This document shows positions 8,460 through 17,542 of a stretch of DNA of 64,000 bases, piece after piece. This DNA is from HGM10611 sp964384805 (lineage in GTDB: Bacteria > Bacillota_I > Bacilli_A > ML615J-28 > CAG-313), in NCBI GenBank assembly GCA_964384805.1, contig CAYLLO010000002.1, forward strand, positions 1-64,000. The letters run 5' to 3'. The position numbers and the translations under genes were made by a program. Each line of letters starts with the position of its first letter. The stretch's first letter is position 1. The notes under the pieces were generated by a model that was not told where the DNA came from, searched no databases, and worked only from the letters and a program-made list of their open reading frames with translations.

Positions 8460-9779
8460 TTACAAACGTTTTTCTAGTTTTTCTTTTAATTCTTCATATC
8501 CTTTTTTTCCAAGTAATGCAAACATATTCTTCTTATAACTTTCTACACCTGGTTGATTAAACGGATTAATATTCAACATATAACAAGATAATCCACAACT
8601 AAACATAAAGAAGTATAATAAATATCCAATATGTAATGCATCAATTTTTTCTAAATTAATTACTCCATTAGGAACTCCACCATCAACGTGAGCTAAGATT
8701 GTTCCTTGCATAGCTTTTTTATTTACAAAATCTAAAGAAGTTCCAGCTAAATAATTAATACCATCTAAATCAGATGAAGCTTTTTCAATAGTAACTACTT
8801 CTTCAGGTTTTATAACGTTAATGACTGTTTCAAACATTAATCTTTTACCTTCTTGTACATATTGTCCTAAAGAATGTAAATCTGTTGAATACACCAAACT
8901 AGCCGGAAACAATCCTTTACCTTCTTTACCTTCAGATTCGCCAAATAATTGTTTCCACCATTCACTAATATATGAAAGTTTAGGTTCGTAAGTTACCAAA
9001 ATTTCAGTTGTTTTATTATTATTATACATATAATTTCGAACAACAGCATATTTCATAGCTTCATTATCAGCAAAAGGTTTTTCATAACAGTCAATTTGAG
9101 CAAGACGTGCCCCTTCCATTAATTGTTTAATATCAATTCCCGCACAAGCAATAGGTAATAAACCAACTCCTGTAAATACTGAATATCTACCACCAATATC
9201 ATCTGGAACATTAAAAGTTACATATCCAAGTTCATTTGCTTGTGTACGTAAAGCCCCTTTAACTGAGTCGGTAGTCGCATATATTCTTTTGTTAGCTTCT
9301 GCCTCACCATATTTTTTAACCAATAGTTCTTTAAAGAAACGGAAAGCAACTGCTGGTTCTGTCGTTGTGCCTGATTTAGAAATAACATTAATTGAAAATT
9401 CTTTATTTTTTAAATATGACAGTAATTGACTAGCATAAGTTGATGATAAAGTGTGTCCCGCAAAAATAATTTCTAATTCTTTTTCTTTAGGAAAATAGCC
9501 TTTTAAAGCTTCAATTACCGCTTTAGCTCCAAGGTATGATCCACCAATACCAATAACCACTAATACTTCTGAATTTTCACGAATTCTTTTAGAACATTCC
9601 AAAACTCTTGCAAATTCTTCTTTATCATATTCAGTTGGCCATTTTAACCATCCTAAGAAATCATTACCAGCCCCACTTTTATTAACTAAAGTATTATAAG
9701 CATTCATTACTTTATCATATGAAGCAGACATCATTTCATTTGTAATACCAGTATTTTTATAATCAAATTTTAACATCAT
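8460..9779 (-). CDS. pgi: Glucose-6-phosphate isomerase
   Basis: Pgi interconverts glucose 6-phosphate and fructose 6-phosphate. Conserved features are VIGIGGSYLGAKA, the sugar-phosphate loop ISKSGTTTEPA, GGRYSVFTGVGLLP and the C-terminal NPFNQPGVE with the signature before VESYKKNMF. At 439 residues it belongs to the short Bacillus-type form. The ATG overlaps the pgcA stop (ATGA), and GAGGTGA precedes it, so the two glucose-phosphate genes are translationally coupled. Confidence 0.97.
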   Translation of the reverse strand: MMLKFDYKNTGITNEMMSASYDKVMNAYNTLVNKSGAGNDFLGWLKWPTEYDKEEFARVLECSKRIRENSEVLVVIGIGGSYLGAKAVIEALKGYFPKEKELEIIFAGHTLSSTYASQLLSYLKNKEFSINVISKSGTTTEPAVAFRFFKELLVKKYGEAEANKRIYATTDSVKGALRTQANELGYVTFNVPDDIGGRYSVFTGVGLLPIACAGIDIKQLMEGARLAQIDCYEKPFADNEAMKYAVVRNYMYNNNKTTEILVTYEPKLSYISEWWKQLFGESEGKEGKGLFPASLVYSTDLHSLGQYVQEGKRLMFETVINVIKPEEVVTIEKASSDLDGINYLAGTSLDFVNKKAMQGTILAHVDGGVPNGVINLEKIDALHIGYLLYFFMFSCGLSCYMLNINPFNQPGVESYKKNMFALLGKKGYEELKEKLEKRL

Positions 9780-11476
9780 TTCACCTCGTCAATTATTTTA
9801 GATACCGCTGTTTTTAACGCAGTTACTAATGCTGTAGATTCTTCTTTTGTCTTGCATACAATTGAGATGTATACTTTTAATTTAGGTTCTGTTCCAGATG
9901 GTCTTAAAACAAACCATCCACCATCATCAAAAATATACTTAACAACTAATGATTTCGGTAACGTTAATTTTTCAATATTACCCCTTGTTTTAGCAATTCC
10001 CAAATCATAATCCTCAATGCGGACAATTTTTTTGCCAGCAATTTCGTCAATTTCCAATTTTTGGAAATAATTCATTATTTTCTTAATACGAGCACTACCT
10101 TCTTGTCCACGTAAGTAAATATTCAATACTCCTTCTTGATAGTAACCAAATTCTTTATAAATATCATCTAACACTTGAACCAAAGTTTTATTTTGCTCTT
10201 TATAGAATGATGCCACTTCCGCAAGTAATAAAGTTGCTTGAAGTGAATCTTTATCACGAACAAAATCTTTGATTACATACCCATAAGATTCTTCATATCC
10301 AAAGAAAAATTCTTCATCTGTATTTTCAATTAACTTAGCTTGTTCTCCTATAAATTTAAATCCTGTTAAAGTTTGGACAAGTTTTAAGCCAAATTTTTCA
10401 CAAATAGCTTTCGCAATATTCGATGTTACGATAGTATTATAAACATTAACTTTTGGTCCATGCGTCTTGTATTTAGCCAAATAATTTAATAAAATAGCTC
10501 CTGTTTGGTTACCTGTTAATAAAACATATTCTCCATTTTCATCAAGAGCAGCAATTCCCATACGGTCAGCATCTGGGTCTGTTGCAATTAAAATATCTGC
10601 ATTTTCTGCTTTTCCTAGTCTAATCGCATATTCAAATGCACTTGCTTCTTCGGGGTTAGGAGATTTTAAAGTACTAAAATATGGATCCGGAATCATTTGT
10701 TCTTTAACTTCAACCACATGATAGCCTTCACCCTTTAATAGTGCTGCTAAATGAACTGAAGCAGTACCATGGAGAGGTGTGAAAACAATCTTAATATTGT
10801 CTTTTTTAACCTGTTGAACTGGGACAGTCTTGACCATTTCTAAATATTTTTCATCAACTTCTTTATCAATAAAAACAATCTTCCCTGCTTTCTTTAATTC
10901 AGTAAAATCTTTAACTTGAATTGAAAAAATATCTTGAATATTTTCAATTTTATTAATTACGATATCCGCAAGACTTGGAATCAACTGACATCCATCCTCG
11001 TCATATACTTTATATCCATTATATTCAGGTGGATTATGACTAGCTGTTATCATTATTCCTCCAACACATTTTAATTCTCTAACCGCAAAACTTAATTCTG
11101 GAGTAGGTCTTAAACTTGAAAATAAATATACTTTCACTCCATTGCTTGCAAGAACTGAAGCCGCAGCACATGCAAATTCATAACTATAGTTACGACAATC
11201 ATAAGAGATTACCATACCACGTTCAGTCAAATCATTGTATTTTTCGACTAAATATTGATAGAAACCATATGTTGCTTTTTGAATGGTATAAATATTCATA
11301 CGATTAGTACCAACACCTAATACTCCTCTTAAACCACCTGTACCAAATTCTAAATCCGTATAAAATGCATCATTTAGTTTCTCTTCATCTAAAGTTTCTA
11401 ACTCTTCTTTAAGTTTTTTATCAAGAGCGGGATATTCTTGCCATTTCTTGATTTTTTCCATTACTAATTTATCCAT
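9776..11476 (-). CDS. pgcA: Phosphoglucomutase (alpha-D-phosphohexomutase)
   Basis: This enzyme interconverts glucose 1- and 6-phosphate, feeding glycogen, teichoic acid and glycolipid synthesis or glycolysis. The phosphoserine loop TASHNPPEYNGYKVY, the Mg-binding DPDADRMG, the sugar-binding GYEESYGY and the phosphate-binding RPSGTEPKLKVY occur in the order of the superfamily. The 566-residue length fits the PgcA/PGM2-like branch. TAGGAG lies upstream of the ATG. It is the first gene of a two-gene operon with pgi. Confidence 0.96.
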   Translation of the reverse strand: MDKLVMEKIKKWQEYPALDKKLKEELETLDEEKLNDAFYTDLEFGTGGLRGVLGVGTNRMNIYTIQKATYGFYQYLVEKYNDLTERGMVISYDCRNYSYEFACAAASVLASNGVKVYLFSSLRPTPELSFAVRELKCVGGIMITASHNPPEYNGYKVYDEDGCQLIPSLADIVINKIENIQDIFSIQVKDFTELKKAGKIVFIDKEVDEKYLEMVKTVPVQQVKKDNIKIVFTPLHGTASVHLAALLKGEGYHVVEVKEQMIPDPYFSTLKSPNPEEASAFEYAIRLGKAENADILIATDPDADRMGIAALDENGEYVLLTGNQTGAILLNYLAKYKTHGPKVNVYNTIVTSNIAKAICEKFGLKLVQTLTGFKFIGEQAKLIENTDEEFFFGYEESYGYVIKDFVRDKDSLQATLLLAEVASFYKEQNKTLVQVLDDIYKEFGYYQEGVLNIYLRGQEGSARIKKIMNYFQKLEIDEIAGKKIVRIEDYDLGIAKTRGNIEKLTLPKSLVVKYIFDDGGWFVLRPSGTEPKLKVYISIVCKTKEESTALVTALKTAVSKIIDEVK

Positions 11477-11529
11477 AAAATTCTCCTATATTTATAAAAT
11501 TTTTATAATCTAAAATAAACATAATGTCT

Positions 11530-14500
11530 CTATATCAAGCGCATATTTTCTACTAATAATTGTAATTGGTTTTTACGTCTTTCAATTTTTCCTTCAATTT
11601 CGTATACCCCACCAACCATAAAATCAACTAAACGTTCATATTGTTTGGGAAATAAAGTAATTTCAATTGCATCAGAATCATCATATACAGTACAAAACGC
11701 CATCTTTTCTCCGTTACTAGTTTTAATCTCTTTAATTTTTTTAACAATTCCCAATATCTTGGCATATTGGCTTTTTTTGGCTTCCTTTATTTTTTGAAGC
11801 TTAGGATTATGATATAAATGTTGATATTGAAACATAAAGTTATATTTAATATTTAACCCTAAAACTTCTTTTTCTTTTTCTAATAAATAACCATAAGCAA
11901 ATTCATCAATATCATAATCAGTTTCTAATAATTCTAATTGATTTATGAAACTATACTGAGTTTTACTTAAAATAGTTTTGTAAGTATTAATCATTGCTTT
12001 TTTAGTTAATCCAAAACTATCTAAAGCTCCACTATAAATAATGTTTTCTAATAAAGAAGAGGAAATTAGATTTTTTGTTCTAATCACAAAATCTTCAAAA
12101 CTATTAAATATCCCTTTTTGTCGTTCATTAATTATGTCTTTAGTCTTAACTCCGCCAAGACCCATTATACCTGATAACGGGTAAATAATTTGATGATTTT
12201 TCGATACAAAAACATCTATACTTTGATTAATTGATGGCGGTAAAATATTAATGTTTTGTTTTTTAGCTTCCGCAACATATTCATTCATCATAATATCTGA
12301 ACCAATAATACTGCTCATTAAACTACTAAAATAATGTTCAGGATAATTAGCCTTTAAATAAGCGGTCTCGTATGCTATTACCGCATAAGCAACACTATGA
12401 GCTTTATTAAAACCGTAATTTGCGAACTTAACAATATAGTCATATATCTCTTCGGCAACTTCACTTGTATATCCTTGTTTCATCGAAGATTTGACAAAAT
12501 TAACTCGTTCGGCTTCTAAAATTTCTTTATTCTTCTTGGATACGGCCCTTCTTAAAATATCAGCCTGTCCTAAACTATACCCTGCAAACTTCCAAGCAAT
12601 AAGCATAATTTGATCTTGATACACAATTGTACCATAAGTACTTTTTAAAATTTGCTCTAAGTCGGGATGTGGATAAGTAACTTTTTCTTTCCCAAACTTA
12701 CGTTTTATAAAATTTGGAATAATATCCATTGGCCCAGGGCGATAAAGTGCAATAGCACTTGTAATATCATCAAAGGAACTAACTCTTAAGTCACGTAAAA
12801 CCTTACGAATACCAGATGATTCAAGTTGAAATACTCCCATTGTCTCACCTTCAGCAATCATTTTAAATGTTTTTTGATCATTATACTCTCTAGGCATTAC
12901 AAAATTTGGATTTTCTTTTTTAATACTATCAATACAATTTTTAATATTGGTTAAATTCCTAAGTCCTAAAAAATCATTTTTTAATAATCCTAATTTTTCT
13001 AAATCTATTGCTTCATATTGGGTTTGATAAATATCATTTAGGCCTACATCTAATGGAGTATAATTTACTAACTCTTCTTTTGTCATCACTATTCCGGCAG
13101 CATGGGTTGAAGTATTTCGTGGCAAACCTTCTATTTGCATTGCAATTGTCACAACTTGTCGAATGTCATCATATTTGTGGCAAAGTTCCTGTAATTTTTC
13201 ACTTTTATCATAAATACTTTTAAGCGACATATATGAATCTTTACCAATACATTTTAAAATTTCTTTCAATCGAATATCATTCAACTTTAACACTTTAGCA
13301 ACATCTCTAATTGCACTTTTAGAAGCAAAACAACCAAAAGTAACAATATGAGCTACATGTTCTTTACCATATTTTTTTCCTACATATTTAATAACTTCAT
13401 CACGTCGATCATCGGGAAAATCGATATCAATATCAGGCATCGTTGCCCGCTCTAAATTTAAGAAACGTTCAAACAATAATTGATGTTTGATAGGATCAAT
13501 ATCTGTTATTCCTAAACAATAACTAACCAAGGAAGCTGGAGCTGAACCTCTTCCTGGACCAACATAAATATCTTCTTTTTTAGCAAATTTAACATAATCC
13601 CAAACAATTAAAAAATAATCGTCAAAACCCATTTGGTGAATGATTTGTAATTCATAATTTAAACGTTTATAATAATGCTCAGTTAATTTTTTATCTATTA
13701 TCTGTTTATCGTTTAATCGTTTATTCAACCCTTTTTGACATAATGCTAACAAATACTTTTCTGTATCTATTTCTGCTGAATAATTAGGTGTTAAGTATTC
13801 ATTAAATCGCAAATAAATATTGGTCATTTTGACAATTTCCACAGTATTATTAATTGCTTCAGGTAAGTCACTAAATAATTTTAAATACTCTTGATTATCA
13901 AATATACTATAATCAACATTATCACTGACATATTTACTATTTTTAATTGTCTTTAAAACATGTAAAGCCGTTAATTCCTCTTTAGATACAGCTGCCACTT
14001 CATGTAATGCAACAACTTTAATATTGTTTTGTTTCACAAAATATTTTATTTTTTCATATTTATTTATTTCATATTTAGTATCTTTTGATATTCCTAAATA
14101 TAAAAAACTATAAATATTTTTTAATAAATTGTAATGTTCTAAAGCCCATCGTGGTTGATGTTCAAAATTATTATAAATGAAATTATATCTTCCAGCTGTC
14201 ACAGCAATAATTCCTAATGATGTTTTCTGTAAATATTCTAACTCAACATAACCATTTTGAATTTTACTTCGACTGCTAATTTTCATTAAATTTTGATAGC
14301 CAATATTATTTAAAGCATACAATAAAAGACTACTTTCAATATCATTATAGCGATAATTAACTTTTAATCCAATAACAGGTTTGATATTATGATTTAAACA
14401 AGTCTCATAAAATTTGATTGTCCCATGCATATTACCATTATCTGTCATTGCTAGAGCTGTACACCCTTTACTCTTGGCAACCTCAACAAGACGAGAAATA

Positions 14501-14559
14501 GCACAAGTACTATCTAGCATTGAATATTCCGTTTTAACGAAAAGATTAATAAATTCCAT
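11530..14559 (-). CDS. dnaE: DNA polymerase III alpha subunit, DnaE type
   Basis: This is a C-family replicative polymerase. The palm catalytic motif PDIDIDFPDDRRDEVI is present, with GPGRGSAPASLV, STHAAG, YRPGPMD, FNKAHSVAYA and a C-terminal OB-fold region (IKEIKTSNGEKMAFCTVYDD). There is no exonuclease insertion, as expected for DnaE rather than PolC. The PHP start reads NLFVKTEYSML, lacking the usual His pair, so PHP metal chemistry is probably lost. Of two in-frame ATGs, the one at 14559 is better spaced from AAAGGAA than the one six bases upstream. About 1,009 residues; a second replicase (PolC) would be expected elsewhere. Confidence 0.96.
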   Translation of the reverse strand: MEFINLFVKTEYSMLDSTCAISRLVEVAKSKGCTALAMTDNGNMHGTIKFYETCLNHNIKPVIGLKVNYRYNDIESSLLLYALNNIGYQNLMKISSRSKIQNGYVELEYLQKTSLGIIAVTAGRYNFIYNNFEHQPRWALEHYNLLKNIYSFLYLGISKDTKYEINKYEKIKYFVKQNNIKVVALHEVAAVSKEELTALHVLKTIKNSKYVSDNVDYSIFDNQEYLKLFSDLPEAINNTVEIVKMTNIYLRFNEYLTPNYSAEIDTEKYLLALCQKGLNKRLNDKQIIDKKLTEHYYKRLNYELQIIHQMGFDDYFLIVWDYVKFAKKEDIYVGPGRGSAPASLVSYCLGITDIDPIKHQLLFERFLNLERATMPDIDIDFPDDRRDEVIKYVGKKYGKEHVAHIVTFGCFASKSAIRDVAKVLKLNDIRLKEILKCIGKDSYMSLKSIYDKSEKLQELCHKYDDIRQVVTIAMQIEGLPRNTSTHAAGIVMTKEELVNYTPLDVGLNDIYQTQYEAIDLEKLGLLKNDFLGLRNLTNIKNCIDSIKKENPNFVMPREYNDQKTFKMIAEGETMGVFQLESSGIRKVLRDLRVSSFDDITSAIALYRPGPMDIIPNFIKRKFGKEKVTYPHPDLEQILKSTYGTIVYQDQIMLIAWKFAGYSLGQADILRRAVSKKNKEILEAERVNFVKSSMKQGYTSEVAEEIYDYIVKFANYGFNKAHSVAYAVIAYETAYLKANYPEHYFSSLMSSIIGSDIMMNEYVAEAKKQNINILPPSINQSIDVFVSKNHQIIYPLSGIMGLGGVKTKDIINERQKGIFNSFEDFVIRTKNLISSSLLENIIYSGALDSFGLTKKAMINTYKTILSKTQYSFINQLELLETDYDIDEFAYGYLLEKEKEVLGLNIKYNFMFQYQHLYHNPKLQKIKEAKKSQYAKILGIVKKIKEIKTSNGEKMAFCTVYDDSDAIEITLFPKQYERLVDFMVGGVYEIEGKIERRKNQLQLLVENMRLI

Positions 14560-14813
14560 AGCCATTTCCTTTCTTGTTTTTTATAGTATACCATAATTAT
14601 GTTTTTTTTTCAATTACATAATGTAAAAATTTAGTCTTCTAAAAAAGTTAGTTCTTAAACTAATAATCACAATCTCAGGTTTGTTAATTATTATTTAAAA
14701 ATAAATACAAATAATTAAAAAAGCGTCTAGTATATTACCCACTAAACGCTTATCATTTTAATCTATAACTTATTAATTTAGATTAAATAATCTAAACTTG
14801 TACTTCAGTTCTA
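14560..14813. other. Intergenic region between dnaE and the M6 peptidase gene
   Basis: AT-rich spacer holding the upstream region of dnaE and, at 14717-14751, the terminator of the peptidase gene. No open frame with a ribosome binding site and no other structure was seen. Confidence 0.5.
14717..14751 (-). terminator. Terminator after the M6-like peptidase gene
   Basis: AAGCGTCTAGT (14721-14731) and ACTAAACGCTT (14741-14751) form an 11-bp stem (one G-U on the minus-strand RNA) followed by a T run. It lies about 60 bp past the stop codon of the peptidase gene. Confidence 0.85.
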
Positions 14814-17306
14814 TTAATATTCAATAGTGATATTAGCTTGACCATTTTCAATATAATTTACTTTGACACTAAATCCTGCATTTGTTTTATCATACCATTT
14901 GATATTAACAAAAGAATCTCCAGCGCTAAACAAATCACTATTTTCTGATGAATAACCTAATTCAATATCATTTCGACCATCTGCTTCTACTAATTTAATT
15001 AATAAATGGTCAGTATATGAATTATTGTATTTAGTTAGTTCAAAAATTGACCAACAATCAGCAGGATCATTTAAAGTAGAATCAATATGATATATTCTAA
15101 TACCTGAAACACTAAATAAACCGTTATTACCAGCACCTTGCGCATTTAAGCCATCTGGAGTATAAAAATCAATAATATAATATTCTCCAAAAAAGCTTCC
15201 GTCATATTGTTTAAATACTATTACTGCATCACCGGATGAACCAAAACTATTTAAAGTCACAGTTGTAGTATTTCCATGAACAACATATGGATCTATCCAA
15301 CCTAACATAAGTTTACTATAGGCATTATGGTCACCAACATTATAATCCATCATATCTCCACCACCAATACCACCATCAGGTCCTGTAGAAGAATCATAAT
15401 CATAATAGTCATCTAATCCAAGTAAATGACCTGTCTCATGAATAAGTGTTTCTGTATTTAGATTAACAGTTTGATTGTTCAACTTATCAAAAAAGAATTC
15501 ATAGCTCATAAACATATAAAAATCAGCTTCAACACCATCATAATATTCTTGTTCTTCTGTTAAAAACTCATTTGTGTATGCCCACCAGAAGGAATCACTA
15601 TCTTCACTATATTTATTAGTGTAAACTAAATATATTGAATCAATATATCCGTCACCATTATAATCATAATCTTGGTAATTTATTTGATTATCATAGTATT
15701 TTAATGCTTCTCTAATAATTGAATATTCTACACAATCAGGGTATTCATCAGTTTTTCCCGATTCATATTTTTCTAAATCTTTTAAATATTGTTTATATAG
15801 ATTATCATAATAACTTGTAGTTTTACCTGTATTATAAGGCTTTAATACTGTACCTGAAATATCCAATTTACCATATGAACTTTTATAATAATAACTTTTC
15901 AAGCTTTCCCAACCCGTATCAGCACTTGTTCCAAAAAATGCTTTTTCAAGATTACTTACTATATTAGCTGGAGCTGTAGAATTAGTAAATTCAATTGGAA
16001 TAACTAACACTTTCGGATTACCAATTGAAGGCAAACCAATATTCACACCATATGTTGTATTAGTAGTTTCATCATAAGCCATATTTTTAATAACATCAAG
16101 CATTGGTGATTTTTCTACTTCTACTTTTGTAGATTCCATTGGTTTGGCTTTCACAACAACTTTACAAGTTGTATTAAAATCCCCATATGTATAAACGAAA
16201 TTAAATGTTCCACTTTTACCTTTTTCATAATTATTGGTATTTACACTATATTGGGTTTTGCTTAATTCATTTTTAGTAGAATCACTAAATTTTTCATATA
16301 CTTTAATTTGAAGTAAAATATCCGCTAACTCTGTATCATAATCAACAGTCAAACTACTTTTCGATAATTCTATTCCTCTAGAAATTGCAGTTCCTGTATC
16401 TAAGGAAATATCAGACGCTGATGTTAAAACAATTTGATATTGAGTATAATAACTAATATGAACATTATTTAAATTAACAATACTACCAATACCTAATGTT
16501 TTAACTTTATCAATTAAATTATCTTTAATACTACTACTTAAGTGTTTAGACATAAAAATATTAACTTTTGTTCCATCAATACTTCCTTCAAAAGATATAT
16601 CAGTATTAAATGAATTTGATGAAGGTATACTCTTAATTTCAAGTTTATCAATATTAACTAAATCATTGATATAGTTTTTTAAAGTTGATTGTTTAACATC
16701 TGTTAAATAAACATTTTTAACATTAAAGTTTTTATTAGATAAAGCTATACTTGTAATGTTGGAAATTTGATAAACTGTTTTATAAATGTCAACAGCTCCA
16801 CTTATTGTTACAGAGTTACCAAGTTCAATCAAACTACTATAATCACTAGTATTTCCCATATAAACTAAAATACCTTTTTCATTATCGCTTAAATAAAAGT
16901 TATTTCCATATATACCAGTTATTTTCCCTTCAATTGTAACTAAGCTTCCTTTTTCAAGATTATAAATATCACTTATTTTAACAGTTGTATCTTCATATTC
17001 TGCTTCATCAGTAACAATTTCGCCATATAACTTAATATTTTCTTGTGTATTATAAAGATAAGTTATTTTGTCCCCAGTTAATTCAATATTATTGTACCAA
17101 CCATTAAAAGATTCATTTTCTTTTATACTAGGAGTTGATAATACTATATATTGCCCAAAATAATAACTGTTAGGCTGTAACTCTACTTTCTCACCATCTA
17201 CATAATATTCTATACTATATTGTTGAGAAATATTTATACATGAGGCAAGTCCAAAAGTTAGCAATACTAAAAGTAAAAAATTAATTATTTTTTTCATATC
17301 AATCAC
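14814..17306 (-). CDS. Secreted M6-like zinc metalloprotease lipoprotein
   Basis: The signal sequence ends with a lipobox (GLASC, Cys about residue 23). Residues about 30-100 look like one InlB/Listeria-Bacteroides repeat (IEYYVDGEKVEL, then FNGWYNN). An OB-fold-like stretch follows (about 105-160, LVTIEGKITGIYGNNFYLSD). The catalytic region in the second half has HETGHLLGLDDYYDYD, the HExxH-type zinc site in the form seen in immune inhibitor A (M6) peptidases, and a MMDYN segment that may form the Met turn. It should degrade extracellular protein at the cell surface. The gene stands alone between its own promoter and terminator. Substrate is unknown. Confidence 0.88.
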   Translation of the reverse strand: MIDMKKIINFLLLVLLTFGLASCINISQQYSIEYYVDGEKVELQPNSYYFGQYIVLSTPSIKENESFNGWYNNIELTGDKITYLYNTQENIKLYGEIVTDEAEYEDTTVKISDIYNLEKGSLVTIEGKITGIYGNNFYLSDNEKGILVYMGNTSDYSSLIELGNSVTISGAVDIYKTVYQISNITSIALSNKNFNVKNVYLTDVKQSTLKNYINDLVNIDKLEIKSIPSSNSFNTDISFEGSIDGTKVNIFMSKHLSSSIKDNLIDKVKTLGIGSIVNLNNVHISYYTQYQIVLTSASDISLDTGTAISRGIELSKSSLTVDYDTELADILLQIKVYEKFSDSTKNELSKTQYSVNTNNYEKGKSGTFNFVYTYGDFNTTCKVVVKAKPMESTKVEVEKSPMLDVIKNMAYDETTNTTYGVNIGLPSIGNPKVLVIPIEFTNSTAPANIVSNLEKAFFGTSADTGWESLKSYYYKSSYGKLDISGTVLKPYNTGKTTSYYDNLYKQYLKDLEKYESGKTDEYPDCVEYSIIREALKYYDNQINYQDYDYNGDGYIDSIYLVYTNKYSEDSDSFWWAYTNEFLTEEQEYYDGVEADFYMFMSYEFFFDKLNNQTVNLNTETLIHETGHLLGLDDYYDYDSSTGPDGGIGGGDMMDYNVGDHNAYSKLMLGWIDPYVVHGNTTTVTLNSFGSSGDAVIVFKQYDGSFFGEYYIIDFYTPDGLNAQGAGNNGLFSVSGIRIYHIDSTLNDPADCWSIFELTKYNNSYTDHLLIKLVEADGRNDIELGYSSENSDLFSAGDSFVNIKWYDKTNAGFSVKVNYIENGQANITIEY

Positions 17307-17333
17307 CTTTTTTTAATTAATAATTTATAAATT

Positions 17334-17362
17334 ATATTATCATAAAAAAGATGTTTTGGCAA
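17334..17362 (-). promoter_or_regulatory. Promoter of the M6-like peptidase gene
   Basis: TTGCCA (17357-17362), 17-bp spacer, TAATAT (17334-17339) on the minus strand. The -35 is 5/6 and the -10 4/6, a moderate promoter consistent with activation from the direct repeat just upstream. Confidence 0.5.
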
Positions 17363-17382
17363 ATATAATACAATATTTTCTA

Positions 17383-17414
17383 AGAGATTATCTATTTAAA
17401 TTAGAGATTATCTA
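17383..17414 (-). promoter_or_regulatory. Direct repeat upstream of the peptidase promoter
   Basis: AGAGATTATCTA occurs exactly at 17383-17394 and 17403-17414, 20 bp start to start, or about two helical turns. It lies about 20-50 bp upstream of the -35, the usual place for an activator dimer. The cognate regulator is not apparent. Confidence 0.55.
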
Positions 17415-17542
17415 ATGATTTTTTAAATTTTTTATTTAATATAATAATTAATATATCAATTAAAGGATATTTCGACAAAAATCATTAAGCTTTTAACTAA
17501 CAATAAATCTAACTATAAATTTTTAATATTTTCTATAATTGA

